Of a stretch of 64,000 nucleotides of DNA, positions 26,221-34,202 are shown one piece after another (within the stretch, counting starts at the first letter, position 1; the number at the start of each line of letters is the position of its first letter). The notes beneath the pieces were generated by a model. The model had not been told where the DNA came from, made no database searches, and saw only the letters and a list, made by a program, of their open reading frames with translations. The stretch is from positions 1 through 64,000 of the forward strand of contig DASYYB010000020.1 of assembly GCA_035934235.1 (NCBI GenBank), read 5' to 3'. A program made the translations under genes and the position numbers. Source of the DNA: REEB95 sp035934235 (GTDB lineage Bacteria > Pseudomonadota > Alphaproteobacteria > ATCC43930 > CGMCC-115725).

Positions 26221-28748
26221 GCGCGCGCTTCGATCTTGCCGCCGCGGCGCGGGACCTGCCCGTCGCCGACGCCCTGCCGGCGCTGACCGCGGCGCTCACG
26301 ATGCGCGGCGTCGCGGTGCTGGAAGCGCCGCCCGGCGCCGGCAAGACGACGCTGGTGCCGTTGGTGCTCCTTGATGCTGCATGGCTGGCGGGGCGAAAGC
26401 TGCTGATGCTGGAGCCGCGACGGCTGGCGACGCGAGCGGCGGCGCGGCGCATGGCGAGCCTGCTCGGTGAAAGCGCCGGCGACACGGTGGGTTTCCGCAC
26501 CCGGCTCGAAAGCCGCATCGGACCCAAGACGCGGATCGAAGTCCTGACCGAAGGGATTTTGCCGCGCATGATCGAGGACGATCCGGCGCTCGATGGCGTC
26601 GGAGGATTGATCTTCGACGAGTTCCACGAGCGCAGCCTCGAAGCCGATCTGGGCTTGGCGCTTGCGCTGGAGACGCGCAAGCATCTGCGGTCGGACCTGC
26701 GCCTGCTGGTGATGTCGGCGACGCTCGACGGCGACAAGGTCGCGAGACTCTTGGGCGATGCGCCAATCATCGCCAGCGAGGGCAGGATGTTTCCGGTCGC
26801 CGTGCGCAATCTCGACCGGCCGGCGCCCGAACGCTTCGAGACTGCGGTGGCGACGGCGGTGCGCCGCGCGCTCGCGGACGAGACCGGCAGCGTTCTCGTC
26901 TTCCTGCCGGGCGGCGCGGAAATCCGCCGCGTCGCGCGCTTGCTCGAAGGCGGGGAATTGCTGGAAGGCGTCAGCGTTGCGCCGCTCTACGGCGACCTGC
27001 CGCCGGCGGCGCAGGACGAAGCGATCAAGCCGGCACCACCGGGCAAGCGCAAAGTGGTGCTGGCGACGTCGATCGCCGAGACCAGCCTGACCATCGAAGG
27101 CATCCGCGTGGTGATCGACGGCGGCTTGATGCGCGCGCCACGCTACGACCCGGCCAGTGGCATGACGCGGCTGATCACGCTACGCGTTTCGCAAGCCTCG
27201 GCAAAACAGCGCAGCGGCCGCGCCGGACGGCTCGAACCGGGCGTCGCCTATCGCCTGTGGCCGGCGCGCGAGGAAACTCAGCTGACGCCATTCAACGCAC
27301 CGGAGATCCTTCAGGCCGATCTCGCGCCGCTGGCCTTGGCATTGGCGCAATGGGGCGCGCGCGATCCGCGCGACCTCGCGTTCCTCGATCCGCCGCCGGA
27401 AGCGGCTTATGCCGAGGCGCAAAACCTGCTGCGCGAATTGGGCGCGCTCGACGCCGGCAACAAGATCACCGCGCACGGCAAGGCGATGGCCGGGCTGGGC
27501 TTGCATCCGCGGCTGGCGCACATGGCGTTGCGAGGGAAAGAGCGCGGCAGCGGCGCGGCGGCCTGCGCGATTGCAGCGCTGCTGATGGAGCGCGACGTGC
27601 TGCGCGCCGCGCCGAGTGCGCGCGACGCAGATTGCCGCCTGCGGGTCGAGCTGATGGCCGAACGCGGCGCGACGAAACATCTGCCGCCGGGGATGACGCT
27701 CGACCGCGGCGGACTCGAACGCGCGCGCGACGCCGCGCGGCAGCTGCGCCAGCGGCTCGGCATTCGCGGCGAAACCATCGACGCGGGCGAGACTGGCCGC
27801 CTCCTCGCCCTCGCCTATCCCGACCGCGTGGCACAGAAACGGCCGGGCGTCGTGGGGCAGTTCCTGTTGGCCAACGGCAAGGGCGCGGAACTGCCGGCGG
27901 GCGATCCGCTGGCAAACGCGGAATTTCTCGCGGTTGCCGATCTCGACGGCGCGCAACGCACCGCACGGATTTTTCTCGCGGCGAAACTGACGCGCGATGA
28001 GATCGACGAGGATTTCGGGGATTTGATCGCGACCGCGGACACGATCGCGTGGGATACGCGCACCGAAGCCGTGCTGGCGCGGCGGCGCACGACGCTGGGC
28101 GCACTGGTGCTGGAGGACAAGCCGCTGGCCAAAGCCGATCCGGCGACGGTCGCCGCCGTCATGGCCGAGGGAATTCGCGCGCTCGGGATCGGCGCGCTGC
28201 CGTGGAGCCAGTCGGCGGAAAATTTGCGCGCGCGGGTGGCGTTCCTGCACCGGCTCGACGGCGACGCGTGGCCGGAGTGGTCGGACGCCGCGCTGCTGGC
28301 GAGCCTGGACGATTGGCTCACGCCTTATCTAACGGGCGTCACACGGCGAGCGCAGCTCGGCGGCTTGGATCTGGCGGAGATTTTGGCCGCGCGGCTGCCC
28401 TACGAGCAGCGCCGCGCGCTCGACCGCCTGGCGCCGACGCATGTCACCGCGCCGAGCGGCTCGCGCGTCACCATCGACTATGGCGGCGCGACGCCGGTGC
28501 TGGCGGTGAAGCTTCAGGAGATGTTCGGCGCGCGCGAAAGTCCGGCGGTGGCGGACGGCCGGATCAAATTACTGATCCACTTACTCTCGCCGGCGGGCCG
28601 GCCACTGGCGGTGACGCAGGACCTCGCCGGCTTCTGGCGCAACGCCTATCCGCAGGTGCGCGGCGAGATGCGCGGCCGCTATCCGCGGCATCCGTGGCCT
28701 GACGATCCGCTGGCGGCGGCGCCGACCAAGCGGACCAAGCGGCGCTAA
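26217..28748 (+). CDS. hrpB: ATP-dependent RNA helicase HrpB
   Basis: A DEAH-type helicase of about 843 residues, close to the usual length of about 820. Motif I EAPPGAGKTT, motif II DEFHERSLEADL (DEFH), motif III VMSATLD, and motif VI AKQRSGRAGRLEPGVAYRL are all present. The HrpB-specific C-terminal domain carries VTIDYGGATPVLAVKLQEMF and the PLAVTQDLAGFW segment. The TTG start is inferred from the overlap with the preceding stop and from the start of homologous sequence. Confidence 0.93.
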   Translation: MSARFDLAAAARDLPVADALPALTAALTMRGVAVLEAPPGAGKTTLVPLVLLDAAWLAGRKLLMLEPRRLATRAAARRMASLLGESAGDTVGFRTRLESRIGPKTRIEVLTEGILPRMIEDDPALDGVGGLIFDEFHERSLEADLGLALALETRKHLRSDLRLLVMSATLDGDKVARLLGDAPIIASEGRMFPVAVRNLDRPAPERFETAVATAVRRALADETGSVLVFLPGGAEIRRVARLLEGGELLEGVSVAPLYGDLPPAAQDEAIKPAPPGKRKVVLATSIAETSLTIEGIRVVIDGGLMRAPRYDPASGMTRLITLRVSQASAKQRSGRAGRLEPGVAYRLWPAREETQLTPFNAPEILQADLAPLALALAQWGARDPRDLAFLDPPPEAAYAEAQNLLRELGALDAGNKITAHGKAMAGLGLHPRLAHMALRGKERGSGAAACAIAALLMERDVLRAAPSARDADCRLRVELMAERGATKHLPPGMTLDRGGLERARDAARQLRQRLGIRGETIDAGETGRLLALAYPDRVAQKRPGVVGQFLLANGKGAELPAGDPLANAEFLAVADLDGAQRTARIFLAAKLTRDEIDEDFGDLIATADTIAWDTRTEAVLARRRTTLGALVLEDKPLAKADPATVAAVMAEGIRALGIGALPWSQSAENLRARVAFLHRLDGDAWPEWSDAALLASLDDWLTPYLTGVTRRAQLGGLDLAEILAARLPYEQRRALDRLAPTHVTAPSGSRVTIDYGGATPVLAVKLQEMFGARESPAVADGRIKLLIHLLSPAGRPLAVTQDLAGFWRNAYPQVRGEMRGRYPRHPWPDDPLAAAPTKRTKRR

Positions 28749-30286
28749 ATCTCCGCCGTCGGCTCGGCGCGCGCGAGATGGGCGCGCAGCGGGATTTCCT
28801 TCCAAGACAGCGTCAAGGCCAACGCCACGGCCATGATTACGGCGCCACAGGCAAAGGCCCAATGGAAGCCGTGCGCCAGCGCGTTCGGCAGCGCGGCGCG
28901 CGCCGCGGCGCCGACCGAAGACGTATCCGCGCCGCCGCGCAGCAGCGCGTCGGCCATGCCGGCGGCACCGACCTGGGTCAGGCGCGCATTGAGCGCCGCC
29001 AGCAGGATCGCCCACAGGAAGGCCGCGCCGAACGAGCCGCCGAGCGAGCGGAAAAAGGCGACGCTGGCCGTGGCGGCGCCGATGTCGCGCGCTTCGGCGG
29101 CGTTCTGCGCCGCGACCAGCGTCGCCGGCATCGCGCCGCCCATGCCGATGCCGAGCAGGCCGATGAAAATCTCGACGAACCAGCCGGAGCTCGCGCCATT
29201 GGCGAACGCAAGCGCGCCGAACGCCACCACGGCGAACATCAGCGTCAGCATCGGCGCCTTCTTGTAGCGACCGCTCGCCCGCATCCACTGGCCGGTGGGA
29301 TAGGCCCCGAGCACGGTGCCGCCCATCAGCGGAATCAGCAGCAAGCCGGTATGGCCGGCGTCCTTGCCGAGAACCAGCTGGATGAACACCGGCAGCAACA
29401 CCGTCGCGCCGAACATGCCGGCCGAGACGACGAAGCCGATGAGATTAGCGGTGCGGATGACCGGGCTGGCGAACAGGCGCGGCGGCAGCAGCGGCTCGAT
29501 CGCGCGCAGCTCCTGCAACGCGAACAGCACCAGCAGCAGGATGCCGGCGCCGGTCAGGCCGAGGATCGGCGGCGACAGCCAGGGAAATTCGACGCCGCCC
29601 CAGCTGGCGACGAGCAGCAGCGCGACAACGCCCGGAATCAGAATGGCGGCGCCGAGATAATCGATGCGCGGATCGCCGCCGTGCGCCGGCAGGCGCTTCA
29701 ACGCGTTCCAGCACAGCACCAGGCCGAGCGCGCCGATCGGCAAATTGATCCAGAACACCCAGCGCCAGGTGAGATATTGGACGAACACGCCGCCGAGGAC
29801 CGGGCCGCCGACGCTGGCCAGCGCCCAGATGCCGCTCATATAGACCTGGTAGCGGCCGCGCTCGCGCGGCGAGATGACGTCGGCGATGATCGCCTGCGAC
29901 ATGCTGATCAAGCCGCCGCCGCCGATGCCCTGGAGCGCACGCGCCGTGATCAGCTGACCCATGCTTTGCGCCGAGGCGCAAAACGCCGACGCGGCGACGA
30001 AGACGCCGATGCCGATGATGATGAGACGCCGGCGGCCATAGAGATCGCTGAGCTTGCCGTAGATCGGCGTCGAGGCGGTGGACGTCAGCAGATAGGCGGT
30101 GACGATCCATGACAGATGCTGGATGCCGTTGAGATCGTCGGCGATCGCGGGCAGCGCGGTGACCACGACGGTTTGATCGAGCGCGGCCAAGAGCAGCCCG
30201 ATGAGCGCGCCGGACAGGATTTTGAGAATCTCGTTATGGCTGAATTGCGGCGGCGGACCGGCCGCGCGCGTGGCCGACATCGCCAT
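28745..30286 (-). CDS. MFS drug-efflux transporter, DHA2 (EmrB/QacA) family
   Basis: A 513-residue, 14-helix major facilitator protein. Family motifs: LDQTVVVTALPAIADDL, GKLSDLYGRRRLI (motif A), ARALQGIGGGGLISMSQ, and motif C SVGGPVLGGVF. It likely exports hydrophobic compounds by proton exchange. It converges on hrpB with overlapping stops. No adjacent regulator or membrane-fusion partner is seen. Confidence 0.92.
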   Translation of the reverse strand: MAMSATRAAGPPPQFSHNEILKILSGALIGLLLAALDQTVVVTALPAIADDLNGIQHLSWIVTAYLLTSTASTPIYGKLSDLYGRRRLIIIGIGVFVAASAFCASAQSMGQLITARALQGIGGGGLISMSQAIIADVISPRERGRYQVYMSGIWALASVGGPVLGGVFVQYLTWRWVFWINLPIGALGLVLCWNALKRLPAHGGDPRIDYLGAAILIPGVVALLLVASWGGVEFPWLSPPILGLTGAGILLLVLFALQELRAIEPLLPPRLFASPVIRTANLIGFVVSAGMFGATVLLPVFIQLVLGKDAGHTGLLLIPLMGGTVLGAYPTGQWMRASGRYKKAPMLTLMFAVVAFGALAFANGASSGWFVEIFIGLLGIGMGGAMPATLVAAQNAAEARDIGAATASVAFFRSLGGSFGAAFLWAILLAALNARLTQVGAAGMADALLRGGADTSSVGAAARAALPNALAHGFHWAFACGAVIMAVALALTLSWKEIPLRAHLARAEPTAEI

Positions 30287-30375
30287 GGCCTGCCCTCTCT
30301 TCGGCCAGAGGGTCTATCGCGGCCGCGGCCGCGAGTCACCATCCATTCGGCAATGGCAGATTTGCGCGGGCGATA

Positions 30376-30771
30376 TCAGTGGTTGCCCGCGACGCCCTTG
30401 AGTTTCTCGTAAGTTCTTAAACCGCCCATCCCGAGCATGCCAAACATGAGCTGCCAAAGCGTGTCGTCGAGCGCGGGTGGACGCGGAAACGCATAGCCCG
30501 ACCAGCTCGTTGCCCAAACCGCGAGCGGCACCAGCAGGTATTGGTACGCGAGCGCGCCGCCGCAACACCAACCGATGAACGGCCGCCAGCCAGCGACGAA
30601 CAGCGACGGGCTTGCCGCTTCGGCGGTGTCGATCTTGTCCTGCGCCGAATCCCACGACACCAGCGAGCTGCGCAGCTCGCTTTCGGCCTGGGCGCGCTGC
30701 GCCGGATCGGGAATGAACTTGTTGACGATACCGAGGACGTTGCCGATGAGATCGTCGATGCCGAACGCCAT
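30376..30771 (-). CDS. GTA-type holin (3 TM)
   Basis: The 131-residue product has an amphipathic N-terminus (FGIDDLIGNVLGIVNKFIPDP), a polar stretch and two to three membrane segments around PSLFVAGWRPFIGWCCGGAL and LLVPLAVWATSW, then TYEKLKG. This matches the three-TM holin family of gene transfer agents and related phages, which permeabilises the inner membrane for particle release. It is the last gene of the phage-like cluster, next to the endolysin. Confidence 0.85.
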   Translation of the reverse strand: MAFGIDDLIGNVLGIVNKFIPDPAQRAQAESELRSSLVSWDSAQDKIDTAEAASPSLFVAGWRPFIGWCCGGALAYQYLLVPLAVWATSWSGYAFPRPPALDDTLWQLMFGMLGMGGLRTYEKLKGVAGNH

Positions 30772-30778
30772 CGCGCGC

Positions 30779-30928
30779 TCACCACGCCAAGCCGACGAAG
30801 ACGACGACGAACGCGCCGACGGCACAAGTGATCGCGCCCCACAGGAACGGATGGTTCGCCATCCAGGCGCGCAGGCCGCTTCGCGCGGATGCCAAGTCCT
30901 GCTTGGCGACGGATTCGATATTGGTCAT
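30779..30928 (-). CDS. Small phage membrane protein (49 aa), lysis-module associated
   Basis: The ATG follows GGAGAGTTCC. A short charged N-terminus (NIESVAKQDLASARSG) is followed by WMANHPFLWGAITC and a hydrophobic helix. It ends 7 bases before the holin start. It may be a holin partner or antiholin; that role is inferred from position. Confidence 0.65.
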   Translation of the reverse strand: MTNIESVAKQDLASARSGLRAWMANHPFLWGAITCAVGAFVVVFVGLAW

Positions 30929-30966
30929 GGAACTCTCCTTCGTTGATAAAAAGTAGTGGACAAAAT

Positions 30967-31494
30967 TCAGGAATAGGCGCGCGCCAACCAGCCGGCGAGA
31001 AAGCGCGTGCGATCGGGATGGCGGGCGACGATTTGGCGATAATGCGCGGCCAATGCCGCGCGCAACGCGGCGAGCGCGGCATCGACCGACGTGGCATTAG
31101 CGGCGGCGACCGTGGCCGGGCCGAGGAGGCCGTCTTCGGCAACGACAGCGCCGACTGCGTTGAGCGCGTGCTGAAAACAGACGATGGCCGGATTGGCGCC
31201 GAGATTGACCGCGGCATCGAACAGCTTCGTGCCCAAGGGCGGCGGCAGACGCGCGAGGCCGAGGCGATCCCACCACTCTTGGCGATAGATCACGCGGGCG
31301 TCGTCCTCGCTCAACGCGGCGATATCGAGACCCGGATGGGTGGCAGCGGCGATGCCGTATTTGGTCCCCAGGCACGCGCCGGCGCCGACGGCGCTGCCCG
31401 TCCAATTGCCGGGATCGGCGGCATCGTTCTGGAAGCCGCCCTCGTGCGCGAGCACGACCGCGACGGCCGCATCGAAAACCGGATCGTCACTCAC
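30967..31494 (-). CDS. Endolysin, glycoside hydrolase family 108
   Basis: The 175-residue product begins VFDAAVAVVLAHEGGFQNDA with the catalytic Glu of the EGG motif, followed by GTKYGIAAAT and a C-terminal peptidoglycan-binding-3-like part (ALNAVGAVVAEDGLLGPATV). It cleaves peptidoglycan glycan chains (N-acetylmuramidase type). Rhodobacter GTA uses the same enzyme family for lysis. The GTG start overlaps the upstream stop (GTGA). Confidence 0.9.
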   Translation of the reverse strand: MSDDPVFDAAVAVVLAHEGGFQNDAADPGNWTGSAVGAGACLGTKYGIAAATHPGLDIAALSEDDARVIYRQEWWDRLGLARLPPPLGTKLFDAAVNLGANPAIVCFQHALNAVGAVVAEDGLLGPATVAAANATSVDAALAALRAALAAHYRQIVARHPDRTRFLAGWLARAYS

Positions 31495-31724
31495 AGGATG
31501 CCGCGCGCCTCGAAAAGGCGGAGCAAGATCGCGCCCATGGTGAGCAGCAAGCCGGCGACCAGCGACAGCACCGAGCGCGTCAGGAAGGTGCGGATCGATT
31601 GCAGCGCCTCGCGAATCTCGGTGTAGCGCTCGGCGCAGACCGCCTCGTGCTTTTCGAGCTGGGCGCGCGCCGCCTGCGCGAGCTCGAGCGCCCGCGCGGC
31701 GTCGTCATAGGTGCGGGAGAACAT
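31491..31724 (-). CDS. XhlA-like coiled-coil/TM phage lysis accessory protein
   Basis: The 77-residue product has an N-terminal charged helix likely to form a coiled coil (RALELAQAARAQLEKHEAVC) and one C-terminal membrane helix (VLSLVAGLLLTMGAILLRLF). This layout matches XhlA-type cell-lysis accessory proteins. It directly precedes the endolysin. Confidence 0.65.
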   Translation of the reverse strand: MFSRTYDDAARALELAQAARAQLEKHEAVCAERYTEIREALQSIRTFLTRSVLSLVAGLLLTMGAILLRLFEARGIL

Positions 31725-31811
31725 GGGGGTGATCCGAGGTTACGCGTGTCTAGCGTTTACGATTGCCAAGATGTTGGCGGTGGATCGTGCGGCGTGCGAT
31801 CCTGCGCAGCG

Positions 31812-32447
31812 ATGACGACGACCGGGATTCAATCCTTCTCGCAGCACGGACAAGATCGCTTCGTCTATGAGTCCTTCTTCAAGGACCGTACAGAACCCGG
31901 CGTTTTCGTCGATATTGGCGCTTACAACGGCATCCTTTATTCGAACACACTTCTTTTCGAGAGGCTCGGCTGGACTGGCCTCTGCGTGGAACCCCTGCCG
32001 TCCGCGTTCGAGAAGCTAAAAGCCAATCGCTCAGCGATTTGCGTTAACTGCGCCGTGAGCGACCGCGCCGGGCGCGCCCCTTTCATCGAGGTCGAAATGC
32101 CCGGTCCGTATGAATTGATGTACAGCGGCCTAAAGGCGAATTTCGACGAACACCACGCCCGATTGATCCGGGAGCATGGACAGAATCATAAGGCCTACGA
32201 CGTCGAGGTACGACCGCTGCGCGACCTTCTCATGGAGCACGCGATCCAGCGCGTCGATTATCTGTCAATCGACACGGAAGGCTCCGAGTGGCGAATTCTT
32301 CGTGATTTCGATCTCGCTGCTTTCGAGGTGAAACTAATTTCGGCCGAAAACAACGCCCGCGACGACAAGCTGCAGAAGCACCTGGCGCAGCGCGGTTACC
32401 AACTGGTCAAGACATTCGGCGGCTTCGACGATCTGTTTGCGCGCTGA
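31812..32447 (+). CDS. FkbM family methyltransferase
   Basis: The 211-residue product has the SAM motif VFVDIGAYNGILYSNTLLFE, VEPLPSAFEKLKANR and the FkbM signature YLSIDTEGSEWRILRDFDL. FkbM enzymes O-methylate sugars or other small molecules; in surface glycans they cap or modify chains. It sits on the opposite strand to the surrounding phage genes and its base composition is lower in GC than theirs, suggesting cargo. Confidence 0.85.
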   Translation: MTTTGIQSFSQHGQDRFVYESFFKDRTEPGVFVDIGAYNGILYSNTLLFERLGWTGLCVEPLPSAFEKLKANRSAICVNCAVSDRAGRAPFIEVEMPGPYELMYSGLKANFDEHHARLIREHGQNHKAYDVEVRPLRDLLMEHAIQRVDYLSIDTEGSEWRILRDFDLAAFEVKLISAENNARDDKLQKHLAQRGYQLVKTFGGFDDLFAR

Positions 32448-32449
32448 CT

Positions 32450-32713
32450 TCATCGGCCTTTCTCGTTGCATTGTAGGATTGTCGCTCCGTCGCTCAGAGC
32501 GACGATTCCGTGGTGTACGCCGGCCGGGAAGCTGATGACGTGCCAGGCTTCGACTGTCTCGCGCCGGCACTCGGTGAACCATTCAATCTTGCCGCTCGTG
32601 ACCACCGTGTCGTGTGCGAACGCATGGTCATGCAGCGGCAGCTCGTCGCCGGCCTTTTCGAAGACGTAGACGTAGAAGCGCTCGGAGAGCGGTATCAGAC
32701 GCGGCAGCCGCAT
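32450..32713 (-). CDS. Small cupin-like protein in the phage cluster
   Basis: The 87-residue protein reads as a single cupin barrel: LPLHDHAFAHDTVVTSGKIEWF gives a His-rich first cupin motif region and SFPAGVHHGIVALSDGA the second. It follows the tail-fibre-associated gene by 7 bases and lies on the same strand, so it belongs to the phage transcript. A receptor or sugar-binding role is possible but not shown. Confidence 0.6.
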   Translation of the reverse strand: MRLPRLIPLSERFYVYVFEKAGDELPLHDHAFAHDTVVTSGKIEWFTECRRETVEAWHVISFPAGVHHGIVALSDGATILQCNEKGR

Positions 32714-32720
32714 GCTCAGA

Positions 32721-33083
32721 TCAGGATGCCACCGTCGCCGTGCCGGTCGACTTCCCGGTTGTTGCGGTCTTCGGCATGGGTTTCGTCACCGGCGCCGGCG
32801 GTATGGTGCGTTTCGCCTGCGCCGCGAGCAGCTTCGATACGACGGCAACCGCCGCGTCACCAAAGGGCCACGGCTGAGGGCCGCCGGCGATCACCGAGCT
32901 GCCGTTCGAGATTGCATGGCGAACGCCGGGCTCGTAAATCCGCTCGATCGCGCCGGCCGGGAGCACAGGCACCGCGGCATCATTGTCGGCCGCGAATCTA
33001 GCGCCAGCATCGACATAAACCGCGCTGCCGTTCTCGACGTGGACGACGTCATTGAGGATATGGTGGTGGAAGAGCTTTCCCAA
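32721..33083 (-). CDS. Tail-fibre-associated hypothetical protein
   Basis: A 120-residue product starting at a TTG nine bases after the tail-fibre stop (GGGATCGCG between). The N-terminal half is polar (VVHVENGSAVYVDAGARFAA). The C-terminal third is Thr/Pro/Lys-rich (PAPVTKPMPKTATTGKSTG). Position suggests a tail-tip or fibre accessory protein; no family recognised. Confidence 0.55.
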   Translation of the reverse strand: MGKLFHHHILNDVVHVENGSAVYVDAGARFAADNDAAVPVLPAGAIERIYEPGVRHAISNGSSVIAGGPQPWPFGDAAVAVVSKLLAAQAKRTIPPAPVTKPMPKTATTGKSTGTATVAS

Positions 33084-33091
33084 CGCGATCC

Positions 33092-34198
33092 CTACAGCTT
33101 GATCATCACATTGAAAAAGCTCGTCGGCTGCATGTTGTTGTGTGCGCCACCACCGCCTACACCTCCAGTCGTCTGCCCACTGGTCGAGGCCACAGTCACG
33201 AACGGGCCACAGCCTCCGTAGTAGGCGTTACCGGTACCTGGGTTAGCGCCTGACGGCACGCTGTGGCTATGACTCGGCATCTCGCTAACGGTCAGCGTGT
33301 GAGTTTCCTCGCCAACCGTATCTCCGAGATTTCGCGTTGTAAGGCCGGCGCCGGAACCGGCGATCGCGAGCGCGCGGCCCAAGGCCTTCGGCAACTGGAT
33401 GGTCTTGTTCGCGGCCCAGTCCACTGATGCACTCGTGCCGCGGCCGGTGGAAACAGGACAATTCGTGTTCGAGACGTTGTTCCACAGCAGGGTGAAGAGA
33501 TTCTGGCAGTCGGCATTGGCACGCGCGGTGCCGCCGGAACTGGCGCTGCCGATCGTGCCATCGTTCATCATCACCCAGCCGGCGTCGGCGGCGACCTTGA
33601 AGGTCAGCTTGACGTCGCCGGTGGTGAACGCACCCACGTTAATCAGCTGCGATCCATCGACCGCCGGCAGGCGGCCACTACCATCAAGCTGCACGACGTT
33701 GCCGGCGGCCGTGCCGACGCTCTGCGTCGCCGCGGAGCCGACGGTGGTATAGGCGCCCGAGGCGAGACCGAGCGCGCCGAGATCGCGCTCGTCGGTCAGC
33801 ATGGCGTTGCCAATCGCGGTCGACGAGGTCTGTAGCAGCACCTGCACCACCGGCGCCTTGCCGGCGGGAATTGCGGGCGGCGATGGCGACGCGGCTTCGG
33901 TGCCGGTGACAACCGAGACCGCGCCGCTGACGCGATCGATCACCACGCGGTCGATGCGCGGGTTTGATACCGGCGCGGCGATCGTGCCGGTGCTCTGCGT
34001 CGCGACCTCGGTGAGCGCGGCGCCGTTGAAGAGATGACCGGCATCGAGTGCCACGCTCATGTTCGGCGTCGCCTGCGCGTGCGGCGCGAAATTGTCGACC
34101 AGCCGCGCCGCCACCGCCCAATCGGCATCGATTGCCAGCGGATAGGCGGTGCCGGTTTGCGTCGTGTAGTTGGTTTGGAGGAACTGGCCGACGGTCAT
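33092..34198 (-). CDS. Tail fibre protein with collar-type C-terminus
   Basis: A 368-residue Thr/Gly/Ala-rich protein. The C-terminal third carries the phage tail-collar pattern: GWVMMNDGTIGSASSGGT, GEETHTLTVSEMPSHSHSV and the final HNNMQPTSFFNVMIKL, where the His residues of the two motifs usually bind metal. It probably contacts the host surface. It follows the hub gene by 4 bases on the same strand. Confidence 0.85.
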   Translation of the reverse strand: MTVGQFLQTNYTTQTGTAYPLAIDADWAVAARLVDNFAPHAQATPNMSVALDAGHLFNGAALTEVATQSTGTIAAPVSNPRIDRVVIDRVSGAVSVVTGTEAASPSPPAIPAGKAPVVQVLLQTSSTAIGNAMLTDERDLGALGLASGAYTTVGSAATQSVGTAAGNVVQLDGSGRLPAVDGSQLINVGAFTTGDVKLTFKVAADAGWVMMNDGTIGSASSGGTARANADCQNLFTLLWNNVSNTNCPVSTGRGTSASVDWAANKTIQLPKALGRALAIAGSGAGLTTRNLGDTVGEETHTLTVSEMPSHSHSVPSGANPGTGNAYYGGCGPFVTVASTSGQTTGGVGGGGAHNNMQPTSFFNVMIKL

Positions 34199-34202
34199 AA
34201 AT

